NCBI RefSeq assembly: GCF_963678635.1
Contig: NC_087070.1
Coordinates: 20,939,461-21,003,460, forward strand
DNA from: Symsagittifera roscoffensis
Taxonomy: Eukaryota; Xenacoelomorpha; Acoela; Convolutidae
Reading direction: 5' to 3'
DNA length: 64,000 bases
Part shown: one piece after another, positions 33,701 to 43,100 of the stretch
Position numbering within the stretch: position 1 is the stretch's first letter
Layout: each line of letters begins with the position of its first letter
The notes under the pieces: model-generated
Database searches by the model: none
What the model saw: only the letters and a program-made list of their open reading frames with translations
What the model was told of the DNA's origin: nothing
Position numbers and translations under genes: made by a program

Positions 33701-36625
33701 CCATTCACTCCCTTCCGCTATCAAGATTAAGACCGCATACACGAATTGTAGGGCGGGTGGCATGCTGGCGTATCCTGGGGATGTGGTAAACACCACCTTT
33801 GTCTTGGACCCAAATCTCGAGGCTACGTTCTCTTGTACCTCATTCATCGCCGCAAATAAAGCCTGAATAGCCTCCCATATCTTCTTTGATGTCGGAATCT
33901 CTTTGCCCTTCAGTTGCTCAAGAAGTCCCATCGCGTGCAGGTGGTCATTCATTCCTGCAAACAATAGCAGCTCAGGTTCACAGGGCATCTCCGACTTTAT
34001 TGCCACCACTAGGGTCAACATCTGGTTCAATTCGGCTCCTGGCAAAGAGTATACCAGAGTCTCCGGCCAGAACAACTTGGGAGACGTTCCTTCGAAGTCT
34101 GATCCCGCCACAATGATCACTCTTGCAGCAGCTGGATCTGCTCTATCATAAACTGCCAGAGTCTTGGCCAATTGGGTGCCGCCACAGGGCTTCCCGTACC
34201 TGGGATCCTCTGCCAACCTTGGACCTTCGTAAGCAGCGTCAGGCAACTCCATCCCCCCCGGGTTGAGCAGCTTGTCTACTACCTTCAATTGCGCCGGGGT
34301 TGCCAACTTGATCCTGGCGATGCCAGTTCGGTGCTTGGGAGGTTCTGCTATAAGTCCAGGACTCCCTAGCTGCTTAAGAGGCCTGTAGTTAATGGGTCCC
34401 ATGATCGTTTTTGTGGGAATTCCAGTCAGGTCTGTAGTCTCCATTAACTTCGTTCTCGAGAAATGCGCCTCGTGTGCTTTCAACCAGTCTACGCAATGAT
34501 GTCTATTCAAGTCCTCATGCGACACTCGTTCGATCCCCAGGGTTTCCGCCAACTCTCGTCTGCATTCCAAAGTCTCTAGATCCAGTTCCTTCACCTTCTC
34601 AGGATATCTCAAGCGGGTAGTCTCCCTAGACTTCTTTTCTCTCCTGCTATCTGCCACCACCACGGAGGACATCGCCGAGGTCGGAGGTGTTGATGACTCT
34701 ACCTCCTCCGACTCCATTGGTGTGGCACTCTGCAATCGGGTCTGATTGCTCCTCGAGCTATCTCTAGTATCAACTCTCGCTCCCAATCGACCAGCCAAGG
34801 CCCTCGAGGCAAGGAATGGTGGGTTGGGAGGTGGCCCTAAAGTGAATTGGGCTGTCTCCAGCAGGTCCGCTTCTAGCGTGTTTATGTGAACCTGGAAGAC
34901 GTCGTTCAGCCACTCAGCTCCCCTTGGCCTATCGAAATGGATTCCATCTTTCGAGGTGTCTTCAGGGAATCCCTTGTTCTCCATGCGTTCTGCAACGTCT
35001 AACAGCCTGAGAGGAAGCACACTGTTTCGGTGTATTTCTCTGATCGCCTTGTTCAGGCTCCGCACCCTCTGGTTCATCTCTAGGGAGTGTTGATCAAACA
35101 TCATGTTATAGGGGACCGTGCATATCGTCAACAGGATGGGATCCATTTGGATCCTCAGCTCCTCAAGAAGGCAATTTATCTTGTCGCTTAGCCTCGTCAC
35201 TTTCCTTGCTTCTCCTCTCGACACGTCGTTGGTCCCAACCATCAAGGTGACTGTGTAAACTTTGGTCATTCCTAGCATGTCCAGAGTTGCCAACATCTGT
35301 GGCGTAGCAGCTCCAGCGAAACTCAAGACTCCCGTCTGCCAATGTGACCGGATCTGGGTCAACACCCGCACCAGGCTGTCCCCTATAATCAGGTGAACCG
35401 CACCCTCTGGCACACGAGGTGGCGCTAGATACTGCACCCAGGCTGCGTCGTGGAAGCAGTCCCTCCTGGCTTGCTGTTCCGCATTCCAGTCCAGCCGACT
35501 ATGCTTGTGGTAGTTCCCCTCTGTGTCCTTCTTGTAGCTCGCGATCACGACGTTTCTGACCGGCTGTTCCCTCCAAGTTGGTGGAAGCTCTGGCCTTGTC
35601 GCTCTTTCACGACTCTGCTGCTGCAATTTCTCGCCCAGCTCCTTCAGGCGCGACGAGGCGCCACTCACCTGACTACCGCTCGAGGTCGAGGTTGGTGTAT
35701 ATCCTGGTAACACCACATCCATCAGAGGACGTACAGGTTGGGTCTCTAGATTGCGCAAGGAGGGCGTCGCGTCATTCGGTATCCAGACCTCCAACCCTTC
35801 ACTCATGTGTTCCCTGGCCTCGCGGTCAAGGTTGAACCGTCCTCTAGCCCTGGGAGCTTCATCCACCTCCATGCGCGACTCTGGCCTTGAGCTTGTCACC
35901 ACTCGTTCGTTTGACCTGGCTCCCTTTTGTGCGTCCAGCTCGCGTTGTCGTTGTTCTATCCTTTCCAACTCCGACTTTAGTTGATCGCGATTCGCGGCGT
36001 TCTCCCGCACCTTCAGCTCCTGCTGATGTTCCGCCCTTAGCATCTCAAGTAATTTCAACGTCTGATCCCGCTCGTCGACTGCCTGGTCTCTCTCCAGCTG
36101 AAGCCTCTCCCTATCCAACTTCGCCTGATCCCGATCGAGGTTCGCTTTATTCCTTTCCTTCAGCGCCTTCTCAAGCTCTTTCCTTAGGACTCCCAGCTCC
36201 GGATATGCCTCGGTCGTCTGTTGCGCTCGCGACATCGACGGCACCTTACTCGAGCTCTGGCCCGTGGATCTCGCTGTTGGCCTCGTCGGTAGCGGGAACT
36301 CTCCTGCGCCGTGTTCGGTGTTGTTATTCAGGCCAGGATTCCTTGCCAAGTCAAAGCCCCTTACTCCTCCATCCGCATTCCAAGACAACCATCTGGTCTG
36401 TGCTCGATTTGATATGCCCTCAGTGGTGTAGCCGACTATCAAGACAGCCTCCGTCGCAGACTCCCTGCACTCGCCCTGGTCCTCCAACTGGAGGATCGCA
36501 TTCAGCATCACCGCCATTCTCTCGTCGATCTGGGTGTGGTCCAGGTCCCTCAAGCGTCTGTACAGCTCGTCAAGAGTGGGCCTCTGCAGAGCCGTGGGCA
36601 TAGAGTTCCAGAATCGGTCTGCCAT
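27746..36625 (-). CDS. Second frame of the giant element: SGNH-hydrolase-containing protein, 2,959 aa
   Basis: Not a recognisable envelope: no signal peptide is seen. Residues 145-235 form a strongly charged coiled coil. Residues 405-585 are an SGNH/GDSL hydrolase fold: GDS at 415-417 (nucleophile Ser 417), the glycine of SFAGA at 435-439, GTND at 464-467, and D-x-x-H in KDGIHF at 559-564. Residues 832-1025 look like a second, degenerate copy (AGSD, SLPGA, GMND) lacking the standard GDS. A hydrophobic run covers about 1,191-1,227. A basic patch KTRKRKR at 1,919-1,925 could direct nuclear import. Acidic and Ser-rich linkers follow, and the end carries EEIVISSDDEEE. About 1,900 residues match nothing I know. 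It lies in the same frame as Gag-Pol, 522 bases after its stop, with stops between, so it needs its own initiation or a spliced RNA. Confidence 0.85.
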   Translation of the reverse strand: MADRFWNSMPTALQRPTLDELYRRLRDLDHTQIDERMAVMLNAILQLEDQGECRESATEAVLIVGYTTEGISNRAQTRWLSWNADGGVRGFDLARNPGLNNNTEHGAGEFPLPTRPTARSTGQSSSKVPSMSRAQQTTEAYPELGVLRKELEKALKERNKANLDRDQAKLDRERLQLERDQAVDERDQTLKLLEMLRAEHQQELKVRENAANRDQLKSELERIEQRQRELDAQKGARSNERVVTSSRPESRMEVDEAPRARGRFNLDREAREHMSEGLEVWIPNDATPSLRNLETQPVRPLMDVVLPGYTPTSTSSGSQVSGASSRLKELGEKLQQQSRERATRPELPPTWREQPVRNVVIASYKKDTEGNYHKHSRLDWNAEQQARRDCFHDAAWVQYLAPPRVPEGAVHLIIGDSLVRVLTQIRSHWQTGVLSFAGAATPQMLATLDMLGMTKVYTVTLMVGTNDVSRGEARKVTRLSDKINCLLEELRIQMDPILLTICTVPYNMMFDQHSLEMNQRVRSLNKAIREIHRNSVLPLRLLDVAERMENKGFPEDTSKDGIHFDRPRGAEWLNDVFQVHINTLEADLLETAQFTLGPPPNPPFLASRALAGRLGARVDTRDSSRSNQTRLQSATPMESEEVESSTPPTSAMSSVVVADSRREKKSRETTRLRYPEKVKELDLETLECRRELAETLGIERVSHEDLNRHHCVDWLKAHEAHFSRTKLMETTDLTGIPTKTIMGPINYRPLKQLGSPGLIAEPPKHRTGIARIKLATPAQLKVVDKLLNPGGMELPDAAYEGPRLAEDPRYGKPCGGTQLAKTLAVYDRADPAAARVIIVAGSDFEGTSPKLFWPETLVYSLPGAELNQMLTLVVAIKSEMPCEPELLLFAGMNDHLHAMGLLEQLKGKEIPTSKKIWEAIQALFAAMNEVQENVASRFGSKTKVVFTTSPGYASMPPALQFVYAVLILIAEGSEWRILMAAPNRELEPVNLRLYRSELPAAWADISHALRGFYGLADVLIVLDEVLLLEISNFARQLKFSPVIGDDHPAINQLTASLWFRSMDVKVANSTSRTRGPSNERRNVVETEKQLESMKYRLTQENGWWPFLTPRLENATNKTREEAPLLVKQIWSFLEKQLELAERREMTVVRFVSAANEVTIGGFWREHANGELKTRRDYEILKFLSPCWEREFLAGVFGTTATIFGAFVQEILGMPISLLLALYLVYPRYLFNMGPAYMFSRGVETLRVDGYLALVLLTHGELVSFHRLMEYGEPLSMGRVHTSTETSSYKCAAGLKTLLVQYLMMQNRYMTGEDENPTSREEWEKANRGMPLLTDLCLAMRSDPMGIIRGLEEVVTCIYGPAVTYAFPDPLVITYRHSVTHLSLISVLDGAALNWCQQEVLRARMSNTVLFGKVKDAEMMVCNFRGQMQCRMGGKREGPIEMYPKFWNLNPLTADGREILRIPAWKECFALVKRELETMMEKEILPATMPEFPIVRRMTLGMNSPLVVPSIMARMRAEEMQKDFTDGWDPLFIGYTAAVYFHTSEMKVNSWTTQAKKSRGSQPPGYEVRKVLRTLEKEGLENMLPIWDDGRMIVVEGHVALVDDMKFATRKYRAPYGLEQVEIRQEGTELDAAGQLHVALTEYKKLDPATPSPLSVDTPGDKRSGPVEDRFKKILERRRHESEEESMDETLSEAGEDMEVGNTPEPGPSGEELTTQELLKDLSEENWADTATPPLIPSPRKNLELPLAGETFNMGMLLLSSEEREKNTFEGNRDIFLGSLEDDAWQEFLEEFNREVGSETTLDKFKKELWDAVVRFGEPLLIGTGLDEKARKELLNKLVELRNARSKTRKEKCEDSSTLKQKTVDKMVDDIKRDKVGTSNMIKSTNILKARAGGRQELEGVDGEVESTMIATTPSSRDVKTRKRKREVEGWGSPSVDAVSEGNLRETAPIVLARCKTAAYKNSSELRKPLEVEKEIEVSTSSTSEEDFKPQKVNVKRGSTNGQVGEVEIGKEWISKAHQDMSKQVTSDPLERNKTRNTSRTWWVALETLKEMEDCLKKLDSGIARRRRNWATQQKAEVNKIEMASHLKRSWQSLLKDHFEEAMRTSSSAPPLMANPFVRTAGQLMFTWSLVGIELETLTSYDRLKLGSKKLEVYQALMQHVARDNSGLSLARRKDATCFLRWTMSMMSDSTILACHQRASGSKTMERRVSTIILNVYQSTGIEKEDGSRLSLENHRKLDEVRRFSNKKFEEEHDVHRNLASSEQYSRLSEKGEYQYVSGVMGIAYNPFLDSEAGGAHRNHEVAELLKFWTERIMEIDAVEKEGPSLGLILEKTPEVISIPRSNKRVEVNMGGGNGLLTTNLGVIWKLLRPSWCPHPHASLIEETTERVRLAPTEDEDLAKLSVLHKLITPQMQEPSERTSDPGSTKKLEPGSCLDSTCGNGEHICDGRSCVRILSFQKEDLVTWFEDITEREKSEVQIIAECYARTTVNIATALGFFSRMCGLQALERLESEHHLVTALSVESWPGVLQVTQKHIRSWKVGLEAEMGFPLSEAYGLPLNAKSLIGSMMANLCGSHYPLHMAMVEVSSQRILVDKAFSVPKCVRLARMSHHSHKLLRKIKGTVPKELRDDLSEIWGEDLLKLERENTSDHERQNVIGKPVGSTPNLEDNDTMHEKMMELEPLLEASGERNLRSIEISHGECPCHCLAQTVWYPDHKNLCLVWDVEEIRSIGLPDHRQKVTLLVVSTMLALRWIEENITKYREATTPTAESIYAIDYSRRLELFETACKVFAIPTEVRHVWSRLRYFPWFRATLTSWLYKATKDHMRKHQKEYRQFQAEIGPEAFKRPLLTHRNAITTGWKRVGKMSRDNTKARESILEEDLAKNVSLSLHNSFCLNREARVKALPNQAKRLQEQREWMRSYEQLKAWEEIVISSDDEEELLRQFAASSTSGCSTSKAKSTR
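27811..27846 (-). other. SUMO-interaction-like motif near the C-terminus of the second frame
   Basis: The residues EEIVISSDDEEE form a short hydrophobic core followed by acidic residues and serines, the usual pattern of a SUMO-interacting motif. Prediction from pattern alone. Confidence 0.4.
33551..34132 (-). other. Second, degenerate SGNH-like domain within the second frame
   Basis: The motifs VAGSDFEG, YSLPGAELN and LFAGMNDHL occur in the same order as blocks I-III of an SGNH fold, about 425 residues after the first domain. The block I triplet is GSD rather than GDS and no convincing block V D-x-x-H follows, so it is probably inactive or structural. Confidence 0.5.
34871..35413 (-). other. 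SGNH/GDSL hydrolase domain within the second frame
   Basis: All four motif blocks of the SGNH superfamily are in order and at usual spacing: IIGDSLV, a block II glycine, MVGTNDVS, and DGIHFD before the end of the domain. The superfamily cleaves esters, often acetyl or lipid esters, with a Ser-His(-Asp) set. Esterase domains of this fold occur in ORF1 proteins of some CR1/L2 LINEs. Catalysis here is inferred from motifs only. Confidence 0.8.
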
Positions 36626-37147
36626 TCTTTATAACTTCGGGATGTGTGTAGATAGATGTCAACCAGCTCAAGAATTACCTTACCAACTCAAGAATTACCT
36701 TACCAACTCAAGTATTACCCAATTCAAGAAATCTCTAGAAATCTTCTCTTGCAAGCACTTGCTGTAGATCCGGATTGTCGCGTGTTCAATCAAGATTCTC
36801 TTTTTCTGTTTCTCGTTTGAGTGTAGTTGGATATTCAACTTTGTTTTCAAACTTGATCTGAAAACATAGAGCTCATTAAAACTTAGTATGTCACGTTCCT
36901 AACCTAGAGACCCCCCTTCTACCCATATGATTAAAATCTTATCATTCACATATCACTTAAAACAATTTGATTGGATCTCCCTTAAGAACATGCAGATTCA
37001 TTTTATGTTTTAGCACCATCAATTCTTTCTTTTAAAATTCAATTGTCATGCCAATCACATCTTAAGATCCCTTTACCTGCGCCGCACCCCAGTACCTGAC
37101 TCAAGACTCCTCCCTCACACCCGACCTGATACCTCCATGTACCCGAC
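36626..37147 (-). other. Gap between the two frames, with a 20 bp repeat
   Basis: 522 bases, exactly 174 codons, with several stops in the shared frame. At about 36,662-36,725 a unit of about 20 bases containing CAACTCAAGAATTACC is repeated three times. This is the place to look for an internal promoter, a splice acceptor or a reinitiation signal for the second frame; no single candidate stands out. Confidence 0.6.
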
Positions 37148-40100
37148 TCAGGCGATGCTCAAGTAGTACTTCTTGTGAAGATGCACCATTATCTCTGTTT
37201 CTGCAAAGACCACATGTAGGATAGCGTACAATTCCCTCGAGCTCAGTTTGCCCCTGTTTGGGTCGTACACCGGCATCGAGACCTCCATTATTCCTCTTTC
37301 AATCATGAAGTCACGTAGTCTTGTCAGTGCCAATATCACGTGTTCGGGATCAATTGTGTTTCTGTCGTTGACTCTCGTTACTAGGAAGCAGAGGTATTTG
37401 CCCGGGACTTGTGCCACTGACGGTGGAAGCGCTGCTATGCCTCCCAGTCCTGGCCTCTGTCTGAACAGAAACTCTACGTTCTGGTACTCTCTTTTGAAGT
37501 CAGCCTCCAATCTTGATTTGAAACTCATGTCCGCCGTGATGCAGATCGCGCTGGTCCTGTTTGACAGGATGAAGTCGCTATCTGTTATCATGATGTTCTC
37601 TGAGTATTCATTGGGTATTTCGAATTTCGTTTTGAAATTCCTTCCTATGGTAGGCTCTGGTTCTTCTTCCTCCAGTTCCAATCCGCTTGTTTCCCTCACT
37701 TCCTTGAGCTTCTTTATCATCAAATTTTCGGTGTGGGTAAGTCCTACCCCCACTCCCCGGACAAAAATATTTATCGACGTCCCCGTCGATGTAGTCGGGT
37801 CTGAATTGTCCTTGGGGATGTCCAGTGGCCTGTCTGTTGCTGTCCATCCGAAAAGAGGGTCCTCTGTCTTCATGTAATTTGCTGCTGATATATCGACTTG
37901 CTGAATGCTTTGTCCTTCGTGGCTCTCGTCCTTGACATCACGCATCCACTCTAGAATCCTCAAGTTCGTGTTCTCCCTCCTCTCTATTTCACTCTGCTCG
38001 AGATCCGTCTCCAATTCTGGCGTCGAGTAATCATCCTGCGGATAATGTCCACCATCGTCAATGACCTGCCATTCCTCTCCGGCTTCCAGTTCGCCTGCGC
38101 TTAGTAGTTCATCGCCCAACTTGTCTGGCTGTATCTTATCGATCAAGAAGTCATCCCCGTACCTATTGTACCTCATGCCTGTGCGTTTACGATTGCCAGT
38201 CCTGGTTTCCGGTGGTGTTGGTCGATCCGGCTCCATCCACTTCGGTACCTCGTTTTGCTCTGGGTCGTTCCAGTCTTCTTCTACAAATGAACCTGCATCC
38301 GACTCCACTTCTATCTTTTCGTTGTCGTCCAAACTCAAGTTCTCATTACCATCATTTTTCTCTCTAGTGCCTTTCTCATTCACTTCGCACGCTGGTTCCA
38401 CCACCAGGTACTCAAGACCTTCCATGTCTTTTGGCAGGCACCAGTCCTCCGGGGACGGGACATGAGGCTTCAGATTTTCGTAATGTGCTGCTCGCCCTGT
38501 ACTCAAGCGATAGAACCGTCCTTGTTGATGTACTTCCGTAATCATGAACGGTCCTCTCCATTTCTTGAGTAGTTTCTTTGTTCCCTTGGGCGGTATGACA
38601 TTTTGGAAAACCCACACGTATTGGCCCACTTCGTATGGTTTTGCTCTTAGTATCTTTTCGTCATATTTCTTGCGTTGCCTCATTTGCGCTTGCGCCGTGT
38701 TTCTCCGACATAGCTCGTTTAGCTCTTGTTGTCTTTTGATCGCTTCCTTCACGTATGCTTGAGGTGACGTCCTCTTCCCCTCGTACTCCGGGTAAAAGAA
38801 TGTTATAGGCATTGCCCTTTCCCTGCCTGTCAACATCATGAAAGGACTGATACCCGTCGTTGAGTGCTGAGTACTATTATAGGCTCCTACTACCTGTGGC
38901 AGGTATTTGTCCCAGTCCGTCATGTATCTCGAGCAGTACACCCTGAGCATGTTGACCAGTGTCCTGTTCTGTCTCTCTACCAACCCATTGGTTTGTGGAT
39001 GATAGGTCGTCGAGTGTGCTTGAGCAATGTGTGATCTTTTCATCAATTCTTTTGTCAAGTCCCCCACAAAAGCCTTGCCGTTGTCTGACTGGAAAGTCAT
39101 TGGACAACCATATCGCGATATCCAATGCGTTATCAGGTGATCACATGTCTCCTCTGCTGAGGCTGTCTGGCACGGAACCGCTTCCGCCAACTTGGTGAAG
39201 TGATCTATTATAACTAGTATTTGGTTATAACCCGACTCTGTCATGCAGATTTTCTGATGGTCTATCTGCACCACTTCATTGAATTCCGAACTCTCGACAG
39301 ACTTGAGGGGAAACTTCATCTTCCTTGGGTCTTTTACTTGAAGGCATGCTAGGCAGGCATTCACCCATCTCTCGCAAGCTTTTCTCATTCCCGGCCAGTC
39401 AAACCTGTGAAGTATCCTTTGTTGTACTTTATCTATCCCCTGATGGCCCATCTGGTCGTGTGATCTGAAAAGCACCTCCGTTTGATACAATTGTGGTAGT
39501 ATGATGAGGTTGTGTTTGTGTAATATTTTTTCCTCATCTCTTCTCTTGCACGCTACCACCCCTTCAGCTGTGTGATAAAGTAAATCTCTCTTTTCCTTGT
39601 AGAACTGGCTCAAGATCTTGTAGCTGTCTTCCTCAAGTTCCCCCTTCTCCTTGACTCCCGAATGGATCCATTTGGAGAGGTTACTTGTCATTTTGTCATT
39701 CTTCTGGGCCCTTATTAGGTCAGACAGCCTGTATCTCGCCTTAACGTGCTCCTTTAGCGCCATGATCTGTCCATTCATTTCACCAGGGTTGTGGGTGTCA
39801 TCACCCAGCTTCACACATATCATCCTTCTCACGATTTTCATGTCGTCTTCTGGTACCAGATTCGTTCTGACGTTTGAGTTGCACGATAGTTCCCTTAGTG
39901 GTTTTCTTGAAACTGCTATTTTCTCGAGCTCTTCACCACCTCGTACCTCTTGTGTTTCCAGATTGTACGTCCCTGAAGATGGATCCGTCTGTAATTCCCT
40001 GTCGTGCTGTCTTATCTTCTCTTCCGCCAGTATCATGCATAGACTGTCTTGGTCTTCGCTGCTCTCATCCGAGTCTTCATCCCATTCTTCACGCTCCCCG

Positions 40101-43100
40101 GACAATTTCTCTTCTCCGGTTTCGTCTTCTTCCATGAATCTGGACCACTCCCCGGACTCTTGATCTGGTCCCCGGTGTTCAACTTCTTCTCTGAATGTTA
40201 CTTTCTTATCCCTGACTTTTGTCTGCTCCAGAATTTTGTCGGGGATTTTTTCAACTAGTGATCGCACAACTTCCTTGCTATCAGTGATGCTTCCTTTTGA
40301 GACGTCAGTATTGTTCACTGTTTCTTCTCTCCGAAGTATGGTTAGTTCCGGTGCCTCCTGACCTTTCCCTTGGATCACGGGCTTGTCATCTGATAGTTTC
40401 TCAAGCAACCTCATTAAGTCTTCATCTATTCGGACCGTTCCCTCCTCTACCTGGATGAGATCATAACCTTTTGCCTTGAGTGTCTCCCTCACGATCTTGG
40501 ACTTGAGCATTATTCCTATCGGAATCCCTCTATTTTTCTTCAAGATGGTCTTTTCAAGAGGCTCTTTCGGCAATTCGGGATGATCTTCTATCGGTTTGCC
40601 TGATTTGTCCAGCCATCTCGTGAGTGGAAGACTGTCGTACGTTTCTTTGTCCATAAAGGAGAAGCCGTCTTTGATCTCAGGTCTGTCCGCCTCTCTTTGT
40701 TCTTGCCTCTCGTAGAACTCCGTCTTCTTACTCAAGCTGTCAGCATTTTGATGTTTATCTCGTGTTCTGTGCTCAATTATCATGTTGTATCCATCCAAGC
40801 GAACTATCCACCTCCCAATATAGCTCTGGTCCATTGAGTACGTTTTCAGCCAGCTTAGTGCTCGGTTGTCGACTCGCAGCTTGAAGGGCTCACTGCCTAG
40901 GTATGCTCTGTATTTTTCGACAAAGGTGACCACCGCGAACATCTCTGCTTTCGGTGCTCCGTACTTCATTTCTGTGTCACTTAGGACCTTGCTCCCGTAT
41001 GCTATTGGTCTCAAGACTGTCTTCCCATTCCATTCTTGTTCTTGATGGAGAATCCCAGAAATGGCGACTACTGACGCGTCCGTGTCTAGCACGTACATCC
41101 CCTTCTCTGTCGGCATACCCAGTACTGGTGCCTCACATAGCTCTTTCTTTATTCTCTGGAATGACTCTTCTGCCGCGTTGTTCCACGTGAACTTCTTGCC
41201 CTTATGTCTCATTAGTTGTTGCATCGGGTATACCTTGTCCGCATAGCCCTTGATGAATTCTCTATAATAGTTGGCGAAACCCAGGAAGCTCATCAGCTGG
41301 TGCTCCGTCTTCGGTGATTTCCAGGTTAGGACTGCTTCCACGGCGTCTGGATCAGGTCTAATGCCGTGCTTATCTACCATCCTTCCCAAGTATTTAATCG
41401 AGTCCTTGAGTATCTCGCACTTTGATGGTTTACACTTCAGCCCCGATCTCTTCATGCACGCGAACACCTCGTCAAGCCTCTCGATGTGGTCTTCTAGTGT
41501 CGGCGTCGCTATTACCACGTCGTCCACGTAGCACATTACCAGGTTGCCGTACTTCTTCGTCACGCCTATCAACGCGTGTGCCATCAGCCGCTGAAACGTG
41601 GCTGTTGCATTGCAGAGTCCAAACGGCATCCGTTTCCATTGAAACAGACCCAACTCGCAGGCGAACCCTGTCTTGTCCCTGTCTTGCTTCCTTAATGGTA
41701 CCTGCCAAAAAGCCGAGCCTAAATCAAGAGTCGTAAAAAATTTTGCATCACCTAACTTCGAGAGGCTCTCATCAATTCTAGGTATGGGATAGGCATCCTT
41801 CACCGTGACGGAGTTCAGGTATCGAAAGTCACAACAAAACCTTAACTGGTCGCCTTTCTTTTTGGCCATCACTACTCCACACGCCCACGGTGACTTGGAT
41901 GGTTCTATCATGTCATACTCTAGTAACGTTTCGATTTCTTTTCTACACGCGTCCGATTTGTGTGGGGTCATGCGCCTCGCCCCCTCCCTGTGTGGTACCG
42001 CGTTTTCCTCAAGTTCAATTTCATGTTCAACAAAATTACAACACCCGATATCCGCCTTATGCCTTGAAAAGACCTCCTCGTTTCGCTCTAGTACGTCCTT
42101 GATAGCTTCGAGCTGTTCATCTTTCAGTTTGCCCCTTAAATGTTCAATCTCCGGCAGAACCGGTTTATCAATTTGCATTTCATCTAGTGTGGGTCGCTCT
42201 GGAAAGTTCGAACAGCTCGAAAGCCCATCGTCCGTTTCTGACTTAAGTGATTTGATAAGACCTGAAGAATCTTTTATTCTCTGCAATCGTCTCAAGATAC
42301 AAATTTTGTCCCTGTGGTTGGGACAATCAACAACTTCATTTTGTTTTGAGTTTTCAATTGTTTCATATCGAGTTTTAACCGGTAAAGCATATCCCAGCTT
42401 CCTCCCTCTCTGTATCGTGATCGGTATATCAAGGGTATTCAACAAGACACTGACGCAGAGGCCGCTCTTCGTTATCGAAAATGATCTTCCTAAAACAGCA
42501 GCGCTTTGACTATTGGGATTTGGAACTATACACACTTGCTTGTTGTCACTTAGTTCATTATAATTTTTCATCCTCAAGCTTACGATTGCCGCTTCATTAG
42601 CTTTTAGCCTCACTCTCCTACTCAAGAATACCGGTGCTTTGTTTTCATTCGCCATTATTAAATTTACCGGTTTGATTGCGTACCTCCTATCCGGGTTCCG
42701 TATCCTGAACATTGCATTATTTAGATCAATCGTTACGTCGAAATTCCTGATGAAGTCTCTGCCCAAAATGAATTGGTCAGATTCATCTAGGTTTTCTACC
42801 ACGATGAAGCTCATCCACAGGTTACGTTCCCCCAAATTGAGGGCTATTATCGGCGTCCTGCCCAACACCCGAAGGGCCCCTTTGTTTGCAGCTGACAGCC
42901 GTATTCTCGAATCTATCAAGTCACCTTTGTCAAAGCCCATCTTTTCCCATGTTTCGATTGGTATGACGCTCAAGACTGCTCCCGTGTCGAGTAATCCACG
43001 TAACTGAGTCTTTTTGCCATTTATGTCTAGCACGTGCCCTGTCACGTCTGCTTCCGTCCCGATGTGCATTGCATCTTCTTCGAGCATAGCACAGTGTCCA

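Noticed and set aside
27746-36625. Second frame as a retroviral envelope
   Set aside because: Position fits, but there is no signal peptide, no clear fusion peptide or C-terminal membrane anchor, and domains present are hydrolase-like.
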